A stretch of DNA of 64,000 nucleotides, from NCBI RefSeq assembly GCF_026339935.1, contig NZ_JAPEPX010000001.1, positions 3,610,001-3,674,000 on the forward strand, read 5' to 3'. A program made the translations under genes and the position numbers. This document shows, piece by piece, positions 42,083 to 50,056 of the stretch. This DNA is from Streptomyces sp. NBC_01551 (GTDB taxonomy: Bacteria > Actinomycetota > Actinomycetes > Streptomycetales > Streptomycetaceae). Within the stretch, counting starts at the first letter, position 1. Every line of letters begins with the position of its first letter. The notes beneath the pieces are model-generated. The model saw only the letters and a list, made by a program, of their open reading frames with translations. It was not told the origin of the DNA and made no database searches.

Positions 42083-42599
42083 CCCCGCACCTCCCCGGAC
42101 ACGGGTTGCGGCGACACCGTCAAACTTTGGTGTCGCCGCTGGCATTTACGCCCAGTTACCAAGCGTCCTCGATATATGCCCATCAGGTCGGGGACTTTGC
42201 CCGTTACCTGGTGCGGCTGGCCCGTAATCGACGGGTCGACGTCGCGTGGGTGCTCGGCGTTCATGCTTCGGTCCGTGGGCCTTACTGCGTTTTAAAGATG
42301 ATCCTCTCGGATGTTCTTTGGTCTCGCGGGCCGTGACTCCTTTGTACTCCGCTTCCGACCCATGCGAAACCCCTGCCCCGACTTCTTTACTTTCCGCCCC
42401 ATTCCCACATCAACCGGACACCCCCGCATCCCCCCAGCTCACCCCCCGGGCAGGCTGTGCCGCCGCCCGAGGCGCGAGGCGTGCGCGGCGGGCCAGTCAG
42501 GCTGCGGTCTGGACCGCCGGCTCATTCCAGCCACGCGCCCGTCCGGGACCCCAACCCCCTCCATCCCGCTCACCGGCGCCCCAAATCCACGCCCCGCCG

Positions 42600-42890
42600 C
42601 CGCTTGAGCCACGGGCCCGGGCGAAGTCCGGGGGTTTCGGCCCGTCCCGCTTTGGGCCAGCCCCGGGCGGAATCCCAGCGGCTTCGGCCGTCCAGCTTTC
42701 TGGGCCAGGCCCGGGCAGAGCCCGGGCGGTTTCGGTCCGTCCGGCCTTTGGGTCAGCCCGGGCGGAGTCCCGGCGGTTTCGGCCGTCCAGCTTTTTGGGT
42801 CAGCCCGGGCGGAGTCCCGGCGGTTTCGGCCCGTCCGGCCTTTTGGACCAGGGCCGGGCGGAGCCCGCGGGGTCCAGCCCGTCCCGCGTT
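42600..42890. repeat. 47-48-bp tandem repeat, about 6 copies
   Basis: The landmark GGYTTC (or GGGTCC in the last copy) recurs at 42633, 42680, 42728, 42775, 42822 and about 42869, so the period is 47-48 bp. Each unit contains TTTGGGYCAGCCCGGGCGGA-like sequence; copies differ by a few bases. Confidence 0.8.
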
Positions 42891-43035
42891 TGAGGACCGG
42901 GTCCGGGCAGAGCCCGGGAAACGGTGAAAGGGCGGGGCGGGGAGAAGACCCGCGCAGCGGCACCCGACGGCGACGAGCGGCCGGGGTCAGGATCAAGGTC
43001 GGGCGGGACACACCCGACGCGGGTCGGTGTCAGGC

Positions 43036-43150
43036 GGGATCCAGCCCCGCCTCAGGGCTGGAGGGGATCCGGCCCCGCCCTCAGGGCTGGAGGGGATCCG
43101 GCCCCGCCCTCAGGGCTGCGTGGGATCCGGCCCCGCCTCAGGTCCGGGCA
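43036..43150. repeat. 28-29-bp tandem repeat, 4 copies
   Basis: GGATCC followed by GGCCCCGCCCTCAGGGCTG recurs with starts at 43037, 43065, 43094 and 43123. Each unit has an internal CCCTCAGGG-type palindrome. It ends about 45 bp before the HAD gene stop. Confidence 0.8.
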
Positions 43151-43193
43151 GGAGCCGGCCCCAGGCCGGCCCCGGGCGGGGCAAACCGCAGGG

Positions 43194-44063
43194 TCAGGCC
43201 GAGGCGGCAGCCGAAAGGGCCCGCCGCCGACTGGCGTACCAAACCAGCCCGGCGGTAGCAGCGGCAGCGCCCACGGCCGCGGCAGCGACCAACGCCGGCC
43301 GCCCACCCATCGCAAACCCCGGCAGCCGCTGCTTCAACCGCACCGGCCTGTTGAACACCAGCACCGGCCACTCCCGCGCCACCGCCTCCCGCCGCAACGC
43401 CCGGTCGGGATTCACCGCATGCGGATGCCCCACGGCCTCCAGCATCGGCACATCCGTGATCGAGTCGCTGTACGCGTAGCACCGCGCGAGGTCGTACCCC
43501 TCGGACTCCGCGAGCTCCCGCACGGCCTCCGCCTTCGTCGGCCCGTACGCGTAATAGTCGATCTCCCCGGTGAAGCACCCGTCCTCGCCGACCACCATCC
43601 GCGTGGCGACGACCCGGTCCGCGCCGAGCATCTCGCCGATCGGCTCGACCACTTCCGCGCCGGAGGTCGACACGATCACCACGTCACGGCCCGCCGTGTG
43701 GTGGGCCTCGATCAGGGACGCGGCCTCGTCGTAGATGATCGGGTCGATGAGGTCGTGCAGGGCCTCGGCGACGATCTCTCGCACCTGCTGCACGTTCCAC
43801 CCCTTGCAGAGGGCGGACAGGTACTCCCGCATCCGCTCCATCTGGTCGTGGTCGGCGCCGCCGGCCAGGAAGATGAACTGGGTGTACGCGGTGCGCAGCA
43901 CGGCCCGGCGGTTGATCAGGCCGCCTTGGTAGAAGGACTTGCTGAACGTCAGAGTGCTCGACTTCGCAATGACCGTCTTGTCCAGGTCGAAGAAGGCTGC
44001 GGTACGAGGCAAGGAGTGCGGCAAGGGCTGGTTTTCCACGCCCCGAGCATATGCGCCCACCAT
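43194..44063 (-). CDS. HAD-superfamily hydrolase (SerB-like, IB) with C-terminal membrane anchor
   Basis: The 289-residue product has the catalytic DxDxT motif AAFFDLDKTVIA, motif II VIVSTSG, a Lys in GPTKAEAV and motif III YAYSDSITDVPML; the cap region is helical. The C-terminus ends with a hydrophobic segment (PALVAAAAVGAAAATAGLVWYA) and a short basic tail, predicted to anchor it. The fold is that of phosphoserine-phosphatase-like IB HAD enzymes. ATG 44063 lacks a clear ribosome site; GTG 44039 is an alternative. Convergent with the Fic-like gene across the repeat region. Confidence 0.88.
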   Translation of the reverse strand: MVGAYARGVENQPLPHSLPRTAAFFDLDKTVIAKSSTLTFSKSFYQGGLINRRAVLRTAYTQFIFLAGGADHDQMERMREYLSALCKGWNVQQVREIVAEALHDLIDPIIYDEAASLIEAHHTAGRDVVIVSTSGAEVVEPIGEMLGADRVVATRMVVGEDGCFTGEIDYYAYGPTKAEAVRELAESEGYDLARCYAYSDSITDVPMLEAVGHPHAVNPDRALRREAVAREWPVLVFNRPVRLKQRLPGFAMGGRPALVAAAAVGAAAATAGLVWYASRRRALSAAASA

Positions 44064-44516
44064 TCGGCGTAAGGTGTGGCGCGTGGGTTTGCCTGAGAAG
44101 GCTCTCGGGTACACCATGGAAGTCACGGATCGTTCGCGACCGTGCTAACCCGGTCTGGCTCCTCCCCCCCCCGAGTCGGACCGTGGGGACGACCCCCGCT
44201 CTCCCCCCCGGCGGGGGTCGTCGCATGTCCGGACGCGGTTTGCGTCCTCTGCCTTCGGCCCTTGGTGACCATCTCCCCGGCCCTTCCTCTTCGGTGGCCC
44301 GCGTGCCGCCGGCCCTCACCCCGTCAGACGCGTGACGCTCCGTAGTTGTTCCGGCGCGCTCTGGAACTCACCTGATGGGGTGGCGGAGTTATTCACAACG
44401 GCCCGGTTGTCCACAGTTTTCGGGCAAGATCCACTTCTTTTTCCGGATCCCGTCACCGTGATTCCAGCCGCGAAGTCCGCGGCCTTCGGATTTGCGGTGA
44501 GAAGGGGGCGGAGATC
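44064..44516. other. divergent intergenic region before Tad locus
   Basis: The 450 bp hold a perfect hairpin (44187-44221) and a 10-codon frame, ATG 44116 to TAA 44148, encoding MEVTDRSRPC. The right half (44,335-44,500) is AT-richer and is probably the promoter of the Tad operon. Confidence 0.45.
44187..44221 (+). terminator. hairpin in Tad leader region
   Basis: GACGACCCCCGC pairs perfectly with its complement across an 11-nt C-rich loop. It lies between divergent genes, so it cannot be a simple end-of-gene terminator for either one. An attenuator or the end of a short RNA is possible. Confidence 0.6.
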
Positions 44517-45719
44517 GTGGCTGGATCGAAGTCGTGTGAAGTGCCGGAGCGTGTGTTCGTCGGTGGGAACAGGCCGTCGGCCCGTGTGGGCGCGGCCGGG
44601 GCCGGTGGCGGACGGCCGCTGATCATCACCGAGGACCCCTTGCTGCTCGACGACCTGCTGCGGCTGTGCGCCGCCGCGGGCGCCGAGCCGCATGTGCACC
44701 ATGCGGTGCCCGAGCAAAGCGGGACCGGCGGTGCCGGGGGTGAGGCAGTCGCCGGTGAGGCGCGCGGGGGAGTCGGATGGGAGTCCGCGCCGCTCGTCCT
44801 CGTCGGGGACGACGCCGCCCGGCGGGCGCGCGGGGCGCCGCGCCGGGACGGGGTGTTCCTCGTCGGCCGGGAGCTGGACGACCCCCTGGTGTGGCAGCGG
44901 GCGGTGGAGATCGGCGCCGAGGAGGTGCTGCGGCTCCCCGACGCCGAGAACCGGCTCGTCGACCGCATCGCCGATGTGGTGGAAGGGGCCGGGAAGCCCG
45001 CCCTCGCCGTCGGGGTGATCGGCGGCAGCGGCGGGGCCGGAGCCTCCACCCTCGCCTGCGCCCTGGCCATCAGGGCCGCCCGGGCCGGGGAGCGCACCAT
45101 CCTCATCGACGGTGACCCGCTCGGCGGCGGCATGGACGTACTGCTCGGCGGCGAGGGCGCCGAGGGGCTGCGCTGGCCGGACTTCGCCGGCTCGCGGGGC
45201 CGCGTCGGCGCCGGAGCGCTGGAGGAGTCCCTGCCCGAACTGCACGCGCTGAGGGTGCTCAGCTGGGACCGGGGCGAGCGGGTGGTCGTGCCGCCCGCCG
45301 CGATGCGGTCCGTCGTGGCCGCCGCCCGACGGCGGGGCGGGGTCGTGGTGGTCGACCTGCCGCGCCGGGTGGACGAGGCCGTGGCCGAGGTGCTGGCCCA
45401 GCTGGACCTGGTGCTGATGGTGGTTCCGGGCGAGCTGCGGGCGGTGGCCGCGGCGGGCCGCGTCGCTGCCGGGGTACGGATGGTCGCCCGGGACGTCCGC
45501 GTCGTCGTACGGGGCCGCTGCCCGGGCGGGCTCGATGCCGAGGCGGTCGCCGGCCTGCTGGGCGTCCCGCTGGCCGGCGAGGTGCCGGTCGAGGTCGGCC
45601 TGCCCGGGAGGGTGGCCGAGGGAGAACCGCCCGGGTCGCAGCGGCGCGGCGCGCTGGCCCGGTTCTGCGACGGCTTCTGGCAGCGGGCGCTCGGCCCCGC
45701 CCAGGGGGTGCCGGCATGA
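44517..45719 (+). CDS. CpaE-like septum-site/pilus ATPase
   Basis: The 400-residue protein has an N-terminal receiver-like region without a phosphoacceptor (PLIITEDPLLLDDLLRLCAAAGAEPHV) and a MinD/ParA-like ATPase domain with a degenerate Walker A (IGGSGGAGASTLACALAI) and LIDGDPLGGGMDVLLG. CpaE/TadZ proteins position Tad pilus machinery at the pole or membrane. GTG 44517 follows GGCGGAG. Its stop overlaps the TadA ATG. First gene of a seven-gene coupled locus. Confidence 0.9.
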   Translation: MAGSKSCEVPERVFVGGNRPSARVGAAGAGGGRPLIITEDPLLLDDLLRLCAAAGAEPHVHHAVPEQSGTGGAGGEAVAGEARGGVGWESAPLVLVGDDAARRARGAPRRDGVFLVGRELDDPLVWQRAVEIGAEEVLRLPDAENRLVDRIADVVEGAGKPALAVGVIGGSGGAGASTLACALAIRAARAGERTILIDGDPLGGGMDVLLGGEGAEGLRWPDFAGSRGRVGAGALEESLPELHALRVLSWDRGERVVVPPAAMRSVVAAARRRGGVVVVDLPRRVDEAVAEVLAQLDLVLMVVPGELRAVAAAGRVAAGVRMVARDVRVVVRGRCPGGLDAEAVAGLLGVPLAGEVPVEVGLPGRVAEGEPPGSQRRGALARFCDGFWQRALGPAQGVPA

Positions 45720-46864
45720 GCGCGGTACTGCTGGACGCGGTGCGCCAGCGCCTCGCCGAGAGCGGGGCGGAGCCGACCCCGGCCAGGGTCGCGGCCGCCC
45801 TGCGGGCCCAGGGCCGGCTGCTGGGCGACGCGGAAGTACTGGGTGCCGCCGCCGAGTTACGGTCCGAGCTGGTCGGCGCGGGCCCCCTGGAGGCGCTGCT
45901 CGCCGATCCCGAGGTCACCGACGTGCTGGTGGCGGCCCCCGATCGGGTGTGGGTGGACCGGGGCGGCGGGCTGGAGCTGACCGAAGTGACCTTCCCGGAC
46001 GCCGAGGCCGTGCGCAGGCTGGCCCAGCGGCTCGCCGCCGTCGCGGGACGGCGGCTGGACGACGCCCGGCCGTGGGTGGACGCCCGGATGCCGGACGGCA
46101 CCCGGCTCCATGCGGTCCTGCCGCCGGTCGCGGTCGGGTCCGCCTGCCTCTCCCTGCGCGTGGTGCGGCCCCGCGCGTTCACGCTGGAGGAACTCGTCGC
46201 GGCGGGAACACTGCCGCCCGGCGGACAGAAACTGCTGCGGGCGATGGTGGAGGCCCGGCTGTCGTTCCTCGTCTCCGGCGGGACCGGCACGGGCAAGACC
46301 ACCCTGCTCAGCACCCTGTTGGGGCTGGTGGGCCCGGCGGAGCGGATCGTACTGGCCGAGGATTCGGCCGAGCTGCGCCCCGACCATCCGCATGTGGTGC
46401 GGCTGGAGACCCGGCCGGCCAACCAGGAGGGCGCGGGGCTGGTCACCCTGGCCGATCTGGTCCGCCAAGCGCTGCGGATGCGGCCGGACCGGCTCGTCGT
46501 CGGGGAGGTCCGGGGGGCCGAAGTGGCCACTCTCCTCGCCGCGTTGAACACCGGGCACGAAGGCGGCTGCGGCACCGTCCACGCGAACGCGGCCGCGCAC
46601 GTCCCGGCCCGGCTGGAGGCGCTCGGGACGGCCGCCGGGCTGGATCGGGCCTCCCTGCACAGCCAGTTGGCGGCCGCGCTGAGCCTGGTCGTGCATCTCG
46701 TCCGGGACCGGGACGGGCGCCGCCGGGTCGCCGAGGTGCATGTGCTGGAACGGGATCCGGCGGGGCTGGTCGTCACGGTGCCCGCGCTGCGCTGGGCGGC
46801 GCGCGGGTTCGTACGGGAGCGGGGCTGGGAGCGGCTGCGACCGCTGATGGGCGGTGCGCGGTGA
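45716..46864 (+). CDS. TadA/CpaF secretion ATPase
   Basis: The 382-residue type IV secretion/pilus ATPase has Walker A VSGGTGTGKTTLLSTLL, the Asp box LAEDSAELRPDHPHVVRLETR, Walker B RPDRLVVGEVRGAE and the His box LNTGHEGGCGTVHAN. It would power assembly of the Flp-type pilus or secretion from the cytoplasmic side. ATG 45716 overlaps the CpaE stop; its TGA overlaps the TadB GTG. Confidence 0.95.
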   Translation: MSAVLLDAVRQRLAESGAEPTPARVAAALRAQGRLLGDAEVLGAAAELRSELVGAGPLEALLADPEVTDVLVAAPDRVWVDRGGGLELTEVTFPDAEAVRRLAQRLAAVAGRRLDDARPWVDARMPDGTRLHAVLPPVAVGSACLSLRVVRPRAFTLEELVAAGTLPPGGQKLLRAMVEARLSFLVSGGTGTGKTTLLSTLLGLVGPAERIVLAEDSAELRPDHPHVVRLETRPANQEGAGLVTLADLVRQALRMRPDRLVVGEVRGAEVATLLAALNTGHEGGCGTVHANAAAHVPARLEALGTAAGLDRASLHSQLAAALSLVVHLVRDRDGRRRVAEVHVLERDPAGLVVTVPALRWAARGFVRERGWERLRPLMGGAR

Positions 46865-47745
46865 ACGCCGGGGCGGCGCTGCCGGTGCCGGTGTTCGCCG
46901 GGGTGCTGTGCGCCGGAGCGGCGGCCTGGGGGCTGGCCGGGGGCGACCGGGTGTCCCGGCGGGCCCGGGTGCTCCTGGCTGGAGGCGGCCCCGTGGTGCC
47001 GGGCGGGCCGGTGCGCTGGGAGCGGCTCGTGGTCGGGGTTCGGGTGCGGGCGGCAGGCCGGCGCGAGTGGGGCTGCCTGGGCGTCGGTCTCGTGGTCGCG
47101 CTGCTCGGCGGGTCGGTGATCCCGGTGGTGCTGGGCGCGGCGGCCGTACCGCTGGTGCGGCGGTGGCTGCGGGCCCGGGAGCGGGAGCGCGCCCGGGCGG
47201 CCCGGGCGGCGGAGGTGGTGGCGCTGTGCGGGGCGGCGGTGGGCGAACTGCGGGCCGGAGCGCAGCCCGGGCAGGCGCTGACCGCGGCGATACGGCGTAC
47301 CGCGTCGGGCCCGGGCGGCCCGGGCGCCGCGGAGGCCGGGGTGCTGGCTGCGGCGGCGTTCGGCGGGGACGTACCGGGCGCGCTGCGGCTGGCGGCCCGG
47401 GAGCCGGGCGCGGAGGGGCTGGCCGGGATGGCGGCCTGCTGGCGGGTCTCGGTGGACGGCGGCGCGGGCCTGGCGGCCGGGCTGGACCGGCTGGAGGGGG
47501 CGCTGCGGGCCGAGCGGGACCGGCGGGAGTCCCTGCGGGCCCAACTGGCCGGAGCCCGCTCGACCGCGGTGGTACTGGCCCTCCTCCCACTGGTGGGCCT
47601 GCTCATCGGCACCGGGCTCGGGGCGGACCCGCTGCGCGTGCTGCTGCACACCCCGGTCGGGTGGGGCTGCCTGGGGGCGGGCGGGGTGCTGGAGGCGCTG
47701 GGGCTGCTGTGGTGCCGGCGGATCGTGGGAGCGGGGGAATGGTGA
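46861..47745 (+). CDS. TadB-like membrane platform protein
   Basis: The 294-residue protein has N-terminal hydrophobic segments, a cytoplasmic T2SF-type helical domain (VVALCGAAVGELRAGAQPGQALTAAI, LRAERDRRESLRAQLAGARSTA) and C-terminal membrane helices (VVLALLPLVGLLIGTGLG). TadB and TadC form the inner-membrane platform for pilin assembly. GTG 46861 overlaps the TadA stop. Confidence 0.88.
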   Translation: MNAGAALPVPVFAGVLCAGAAAWGLAGGDRVSRRARVLLAGGGPVVPGGPVRWERLVVGVRVRAAGRREWGCLGVGLVVALLGGSVIPVVLGAAAVPLVRRWLRARERERARAARAAEVVALCGAAVGELRAGAQPGQALTAAIRRTASGPGGPGAAEAGVLAAAAFGGDVPGALRLAAREPGAEGLAGMAACWRVSVDGGAGLAAGLDRLEGALRAERDRRESLRAQLAGARSTAVVLALLPLVGLLIGTGLGADPLRVLLHTPVGWGCLGAGGVLEALGLLWCRRIVGAGEW

Positions 47746-48521
47746 TGACCGGATTCGTGGTCCACAGGCTGGGGATGGCGCTGTGCCTCGCGATGGCGGT
47801 GCTGTGCGCGGGGTCGGCGGTGGCCGCCCGGATACGGGAGCGGGCGGCCCGCCGCCGGATCGGCGTCCTGCTGGCGGTGTTTCCGGTGCGGCGTGGGCCG
47901 GTGTTAGACCGGCGGATACGGGGCCTGGCACGGGCCTGGGCCTGGCCGGCCGGGGCGCTGCTGGCGGGCTGGGCGCTGGTCGGCGGCGCGGTGGGCGTGC
48001 TGATCGGCTGCGGGGCGGCGTTCGGGGCGTGGCGCTGGGCGCGCCGGGCGCGACCGCCGGCCGGGGTGGACCCGAGGGAGGCGGAGCGTCAGTTGCCGTT
48101 CGCGGCGGACCTGTTGGCCGCCTGCCTGGCGGCCGGGGCGGGGCCCGTGGAGGCGGCGGAGGTGGTGGGCGAGTCGCTGGGAGGCCCGGTGGGCGAGCGG
48201 CTGGCCCTGGCCGGGGCGGAACTCCGGCTCGGCGGCGAACCGGGGTCGGCGTGGGGGAGGTTGGCGGAGATACCGGGAGCCCGGGGGCTCGCGGAGTGCC
48301 TGGAGCGGGCGGCGCGCACCGGGGCGCCGGCGGCGGAGCCGGTCTCCCGGATGGCGGCGGCCCTGCGCGAGGACCGGACCCGCCGGGCGGGCGCCCGGGC
48401 ACAGCGGGCGGCGGTGCTCGTCACGGCGCCGGTGGGCCTGTGTTTCCTTCCCGCGTTTCTCGCGGTGGGGGTGGCTCCGGTGGTGATCGGTATGGCTTCC
48501 GGGCTCCTCTCGAACACCTGA
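47745..48521 (+). CDS. TadC-like membrane platform protein
   Basis: The 258-residue T2SF-like membrane protein has hydrophobic segments at the N-terminus (LGMALCLAMAVLCAGSAVA), in the middle (WPAGALLAGWALVGGAVGVLIGCGAAFG) and at the C-terminus (VGLCFLPAFLAVGVAPVVIGMASGLL), with ERQLPFAADLLAACLAAGAGPVEAAEVV between them. ATG 47745 forms a TGATG junction with tadB; GTG 47742 and ATG 47739 are also in frame. It is shorter than proteobacterial TadC (about 300). Confidence 0.87.
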   Translation: MTGFVVHRLGMALCLAMAVLCAGSAVAARIRERAARRRIGVLLAVFPVRRGPVLDRRIRGLARAWAWPAGALLAGWALVGGAVGVLIGCGAAFGAWRWARRARPPAGVDPREAERQLPFAADLLAACLAAGAGPVEAAEVVGESLGGPVGERLALAGAELRLGGEPGSAWGRLAEIPGARGLAECLERAARTGAPAAEPVSRMAAALREDRTRRAGARAQRAAVLVTAPVGLCFLPAFLAVGVAPVVIGMASGLLSNT

Positions 48522-48557
48522 AATCACATCAAGAACATAAATCGACTGGAGGTTGAC

Positions 48558-48755
48558 ATGAGGATCATCTGGTTTCGTGTGCGGAAGGCGCTGAGCGGTC
48601 ATCGGAGCGATGCGGGGATGTCCACTTCGGAATACGCCATGGGCACGATCGCGGCGTGTGCATTCGCGGCCGTTCTGTACAAGGTGGTGACGAGTGACGT
48701 GGTCTCCACGGCCCTTCAGTCGACCATCGGGAAGGCGCTCGATGTGCCGTTCTGA
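48558..48755 (+). CDS. DUF4244 Flp-like pilin
   Basis: The 65-residue protein has a positively charged N-terminus, then GMSTSEYAMGTIAACAFAAVLYKVV, the type-4-like hydrophobic helix with the conserved Glu of Flp pilins (DUF4244 in actinobacteria). Cleavage after Gly and before MSTSE is the likely prepilin processing site, by analogy. ATG 48558 has GGAGG 5 nt upstream, the strongest site in the operon, as expected for the structural subunit. No prepilin peptidase gene is seen in this window. Confidence 0.9.
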   Translation: MRIIWFRVRKALSGHRSDAGMSTSEYAMGTIAACAFAAVLYKVVTSDVVSTALQSTIGKALDVPF

Positions 48756-49110
48756 GAAAACTCCGCGCGACGGCGGATATGTGACGGCGGAAGCCGCGCT
48801 GGTCATCCCGGCTCTGGTTCTCTTCGCGGCGCTGCTGGTGTGGGCGCTGATGGCGGCGGCCGCGCAGATCCGCTGCGTGGACGCGGCCCGCGCCGGCGCG
48901 CGGGCGGCGTCCCGCTCGGAGCCGAGGGACACCGCTCTGGCGGCAGCCAAGGCTGCCGCCCCGCCGGGCGCGCAGGTGGCCCTGACCCGCTCGGGCGACC
49001 TCTGGCACGTCCGCGTAACAGCCCCTCCACCGGGCCCCCACACCCTCCCCTTCCGCCTGTCCGCCGAGGCGGCGTCCCTGGCGGAAGACACCGTGGGGCC
49101 ACCGCCGTGA
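48742..49110 (+). CDS. TadE-like pseudopilin
   Basis: The 122-residue protein starts within the pilin 3' end (14-nt overlap) at ATG 48742. It has DGGYVTAEAALVIPALVLFAALLVWALMAAAAQIRCVDAARAGA, the TadE signature of a single hydrophobic helix with Glu followed by an extracytoplasmic domain. TadE-type proteins are minor pseudopilins. Its stop overlaps the next GTG. Confidence 0.88.
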   Translation: MCRSEKTPRDGGYVTAEAALVIPALVLFAALLVWALMAAAAQIRCVDAARAGARAASRSEPRDTALAAAKAAAPPGAQVALTRSGDLWHVRVTAPPPGPHTLPFRLSAEAASLAEDTVGPPP

Positions 49111-49460
49111 CCACCGACCGGTGCCGGGAGCGGGGCTCGGCGACGGTGTGGGGCGCGCTGGTCGCGACGGTGCTGGTGGCGGTGTTCGGCGGCGTGCTGC
49201 TGCTCGGGCAGGCGGTGGTCGCGCGACACCGGGCCGCCGCAGCCGCCGACCTGGCGGCGCTCGCGGCGGCGGCGAGCTGGGCCCACGGCCCCGAGACGGC
49301 GTGCGCCACGGCCATGCGCGTGGCCCGCGCCCAGGGCGCAACGCTGACGTCCTGCACCCTGCGGGGCGAGATCTCCGAGATCTCGGCCCGCGCCCCGACG
49401 GGCCCTTTCGCCCCCGCCGCCACCGCCCGCGCGGGCCCGCCCCTGGCTCCCGCCGGGTGA
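49107..49460 (+). CDS. second TadE-family protein (Rv3654c-like)
   Basis: The 117-residue product has GSATVWGALVATVLVAVFGGVLLLGQAVVARHRAAAAADLAALAAA, a single hydrophobic helix with the polar residue pattern of Rv3654c-type helicase/secretion-neighbourhood proteins. GTG 49107 overlaps the TadE stop. It is the last gene of the Tad locus. The mycobacterial counterpart operon has the same order from memory. Confidence 0.85.
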   Translation: MTTDRCRERGSATVWGALVATVLVAVFGGVLLLGQAVVARHRAAAAADLAALAAAASWAHGPETACATAMRVARAQGATLTSCTLRGEISEISARAPTGPFAPAATARAGPPLAPAG

Positions 49461-49483
49461 GGGCGCCAGCCGCCGGGGGCCGG

Positions 49484-49579
49484 GGCGGTTCGCCCCGGCC
49501 GTCAGGCCCGGGCGGGCCGGCTCGGCTCCCGGGCGGTTCGCCACGGCCGTCAGGCCCGGGCGGGCCGGCTCGGCTCCCG
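49484..49579. repeat. 48-bp direct repeat, 2 copies
   Basis: GGCGGTTCGCC(C/A)CGGCCGT begins units at 49484 and 49532; the copies differ at one or two positions. The period and composition resemble the 47-48-bp repeat near 42.7 kb. Confidence 0.75.
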
Positions 49580-49603
49580 CCGGGTGACGGCGTCGGCGGT
49601 CGG

Positions 49604-49933
49604 TTAGGCGCGCTGGTCGGCCTGTGGGTCCGGCCGGGTGGGGTTCGGGGTCGTCCGGCCTGACTGTCGGTGCCCGTGTGCACGGGCTCCCGGCGTGCCG
49701 CGGACGTGGGCCCAGACGAGCGCTCCGTCGGCGGAGAAGGCCGCCGAGCCGCTGTCCGGGTACAGGTGGTCCCGGCGGTCCTGGTACCCCTCGTACGCGG
49801 CGTGTACGGCCTCGCAGGAGCCTTCCTGGCAGCGGTGCCGGACCTCCGGGCCCCCGGGCCCTGCTCCAGGGCCATCAGGTCCCGCCCCTGGGCCGAGTCC
49901 CACCCTGATCCGATCCCTGCCCCCCGGGCCCAC
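49604..49933 (-). CDS. hypothetical protein
   Basis: The frame codes a well-formed segment (EVRHRCQEGSCEAVHAAYEGY, RRDHLYPDSGSAAFSADGALVWAHVRG) with strongly GC-biased third positions, preceded by a Gly/Pro-rich stretch and followed by a Pro/Arg-rich tail. The GTG start at 49933 is uncertain; a second GTG about 11 codons downstream is possible. Two cysteines six residues apart are notable. I do not recognise the family. Confidence 0.5.
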   Translation of the reverse strand: MGPGGRDRIRVGLGPGAGPDGPGAGPGGPEVRHRCQEGSCEAVHAAYEGYQDRRDHLYPDSGSAAFSADGALVWAHVRGTPGARAHGHRQSGRTTPNPTRPDPQADQRA

Positions 49934-49960
49934 GCCCCAGGCCCACGCCGCCGGGCCCCG

Positions 49961-50056
49961 CCCCCGGTTCGGCCTAAGCCCCCGCCCCCGGTTCGGCCTA
50001 AGCCCCCGCCCCCGGTTCGGCCTAAGCCCCCGCCCCCGGTTCGGCCTAAGCCCCCG
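49961..50056. repeat. 24-bp tandem repeat, 4 copies, at helicase 3' end
   Basis: Units start at 49961, 49985, 50009 and 50033 and are identical. Each contains CTA, read as TAG on the minus strand, so the helicase stop codon (50048-50046) lies in the last unit and the same stop recurs in frame every 8 codons in the three others. Confidence 0.9.

Larger units (their letters stand above)
42083..43193. other. 1.1-kb gene-free region with AT-richer block and tandem repeats
   Basis: Positions 42,110-42,400 are clearly less GC-rich than anything around and include TTTTAAAGATG; the one frame there (42,106-42,336) has poor third-position bias and a TTA codon, so I do not call it a gene. A small RNA or a promoter region is possible. 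From 42,600 the stretch consists of the tandem repeats described separately. Confidence 0.5.

Noticed and set aside
42106..42336. 76-codon plus-strand frame with a protein-like stretch (AHQVGDFARYLVRLARNRR)
   Set aside because: Third-position GC is much too low for this genome and it contains TTA; more likely a non-coding region.
42600..43150. CRISPR array
   Set aside because: The repeats are contiguous without unique spacers, and no cas genes are present.
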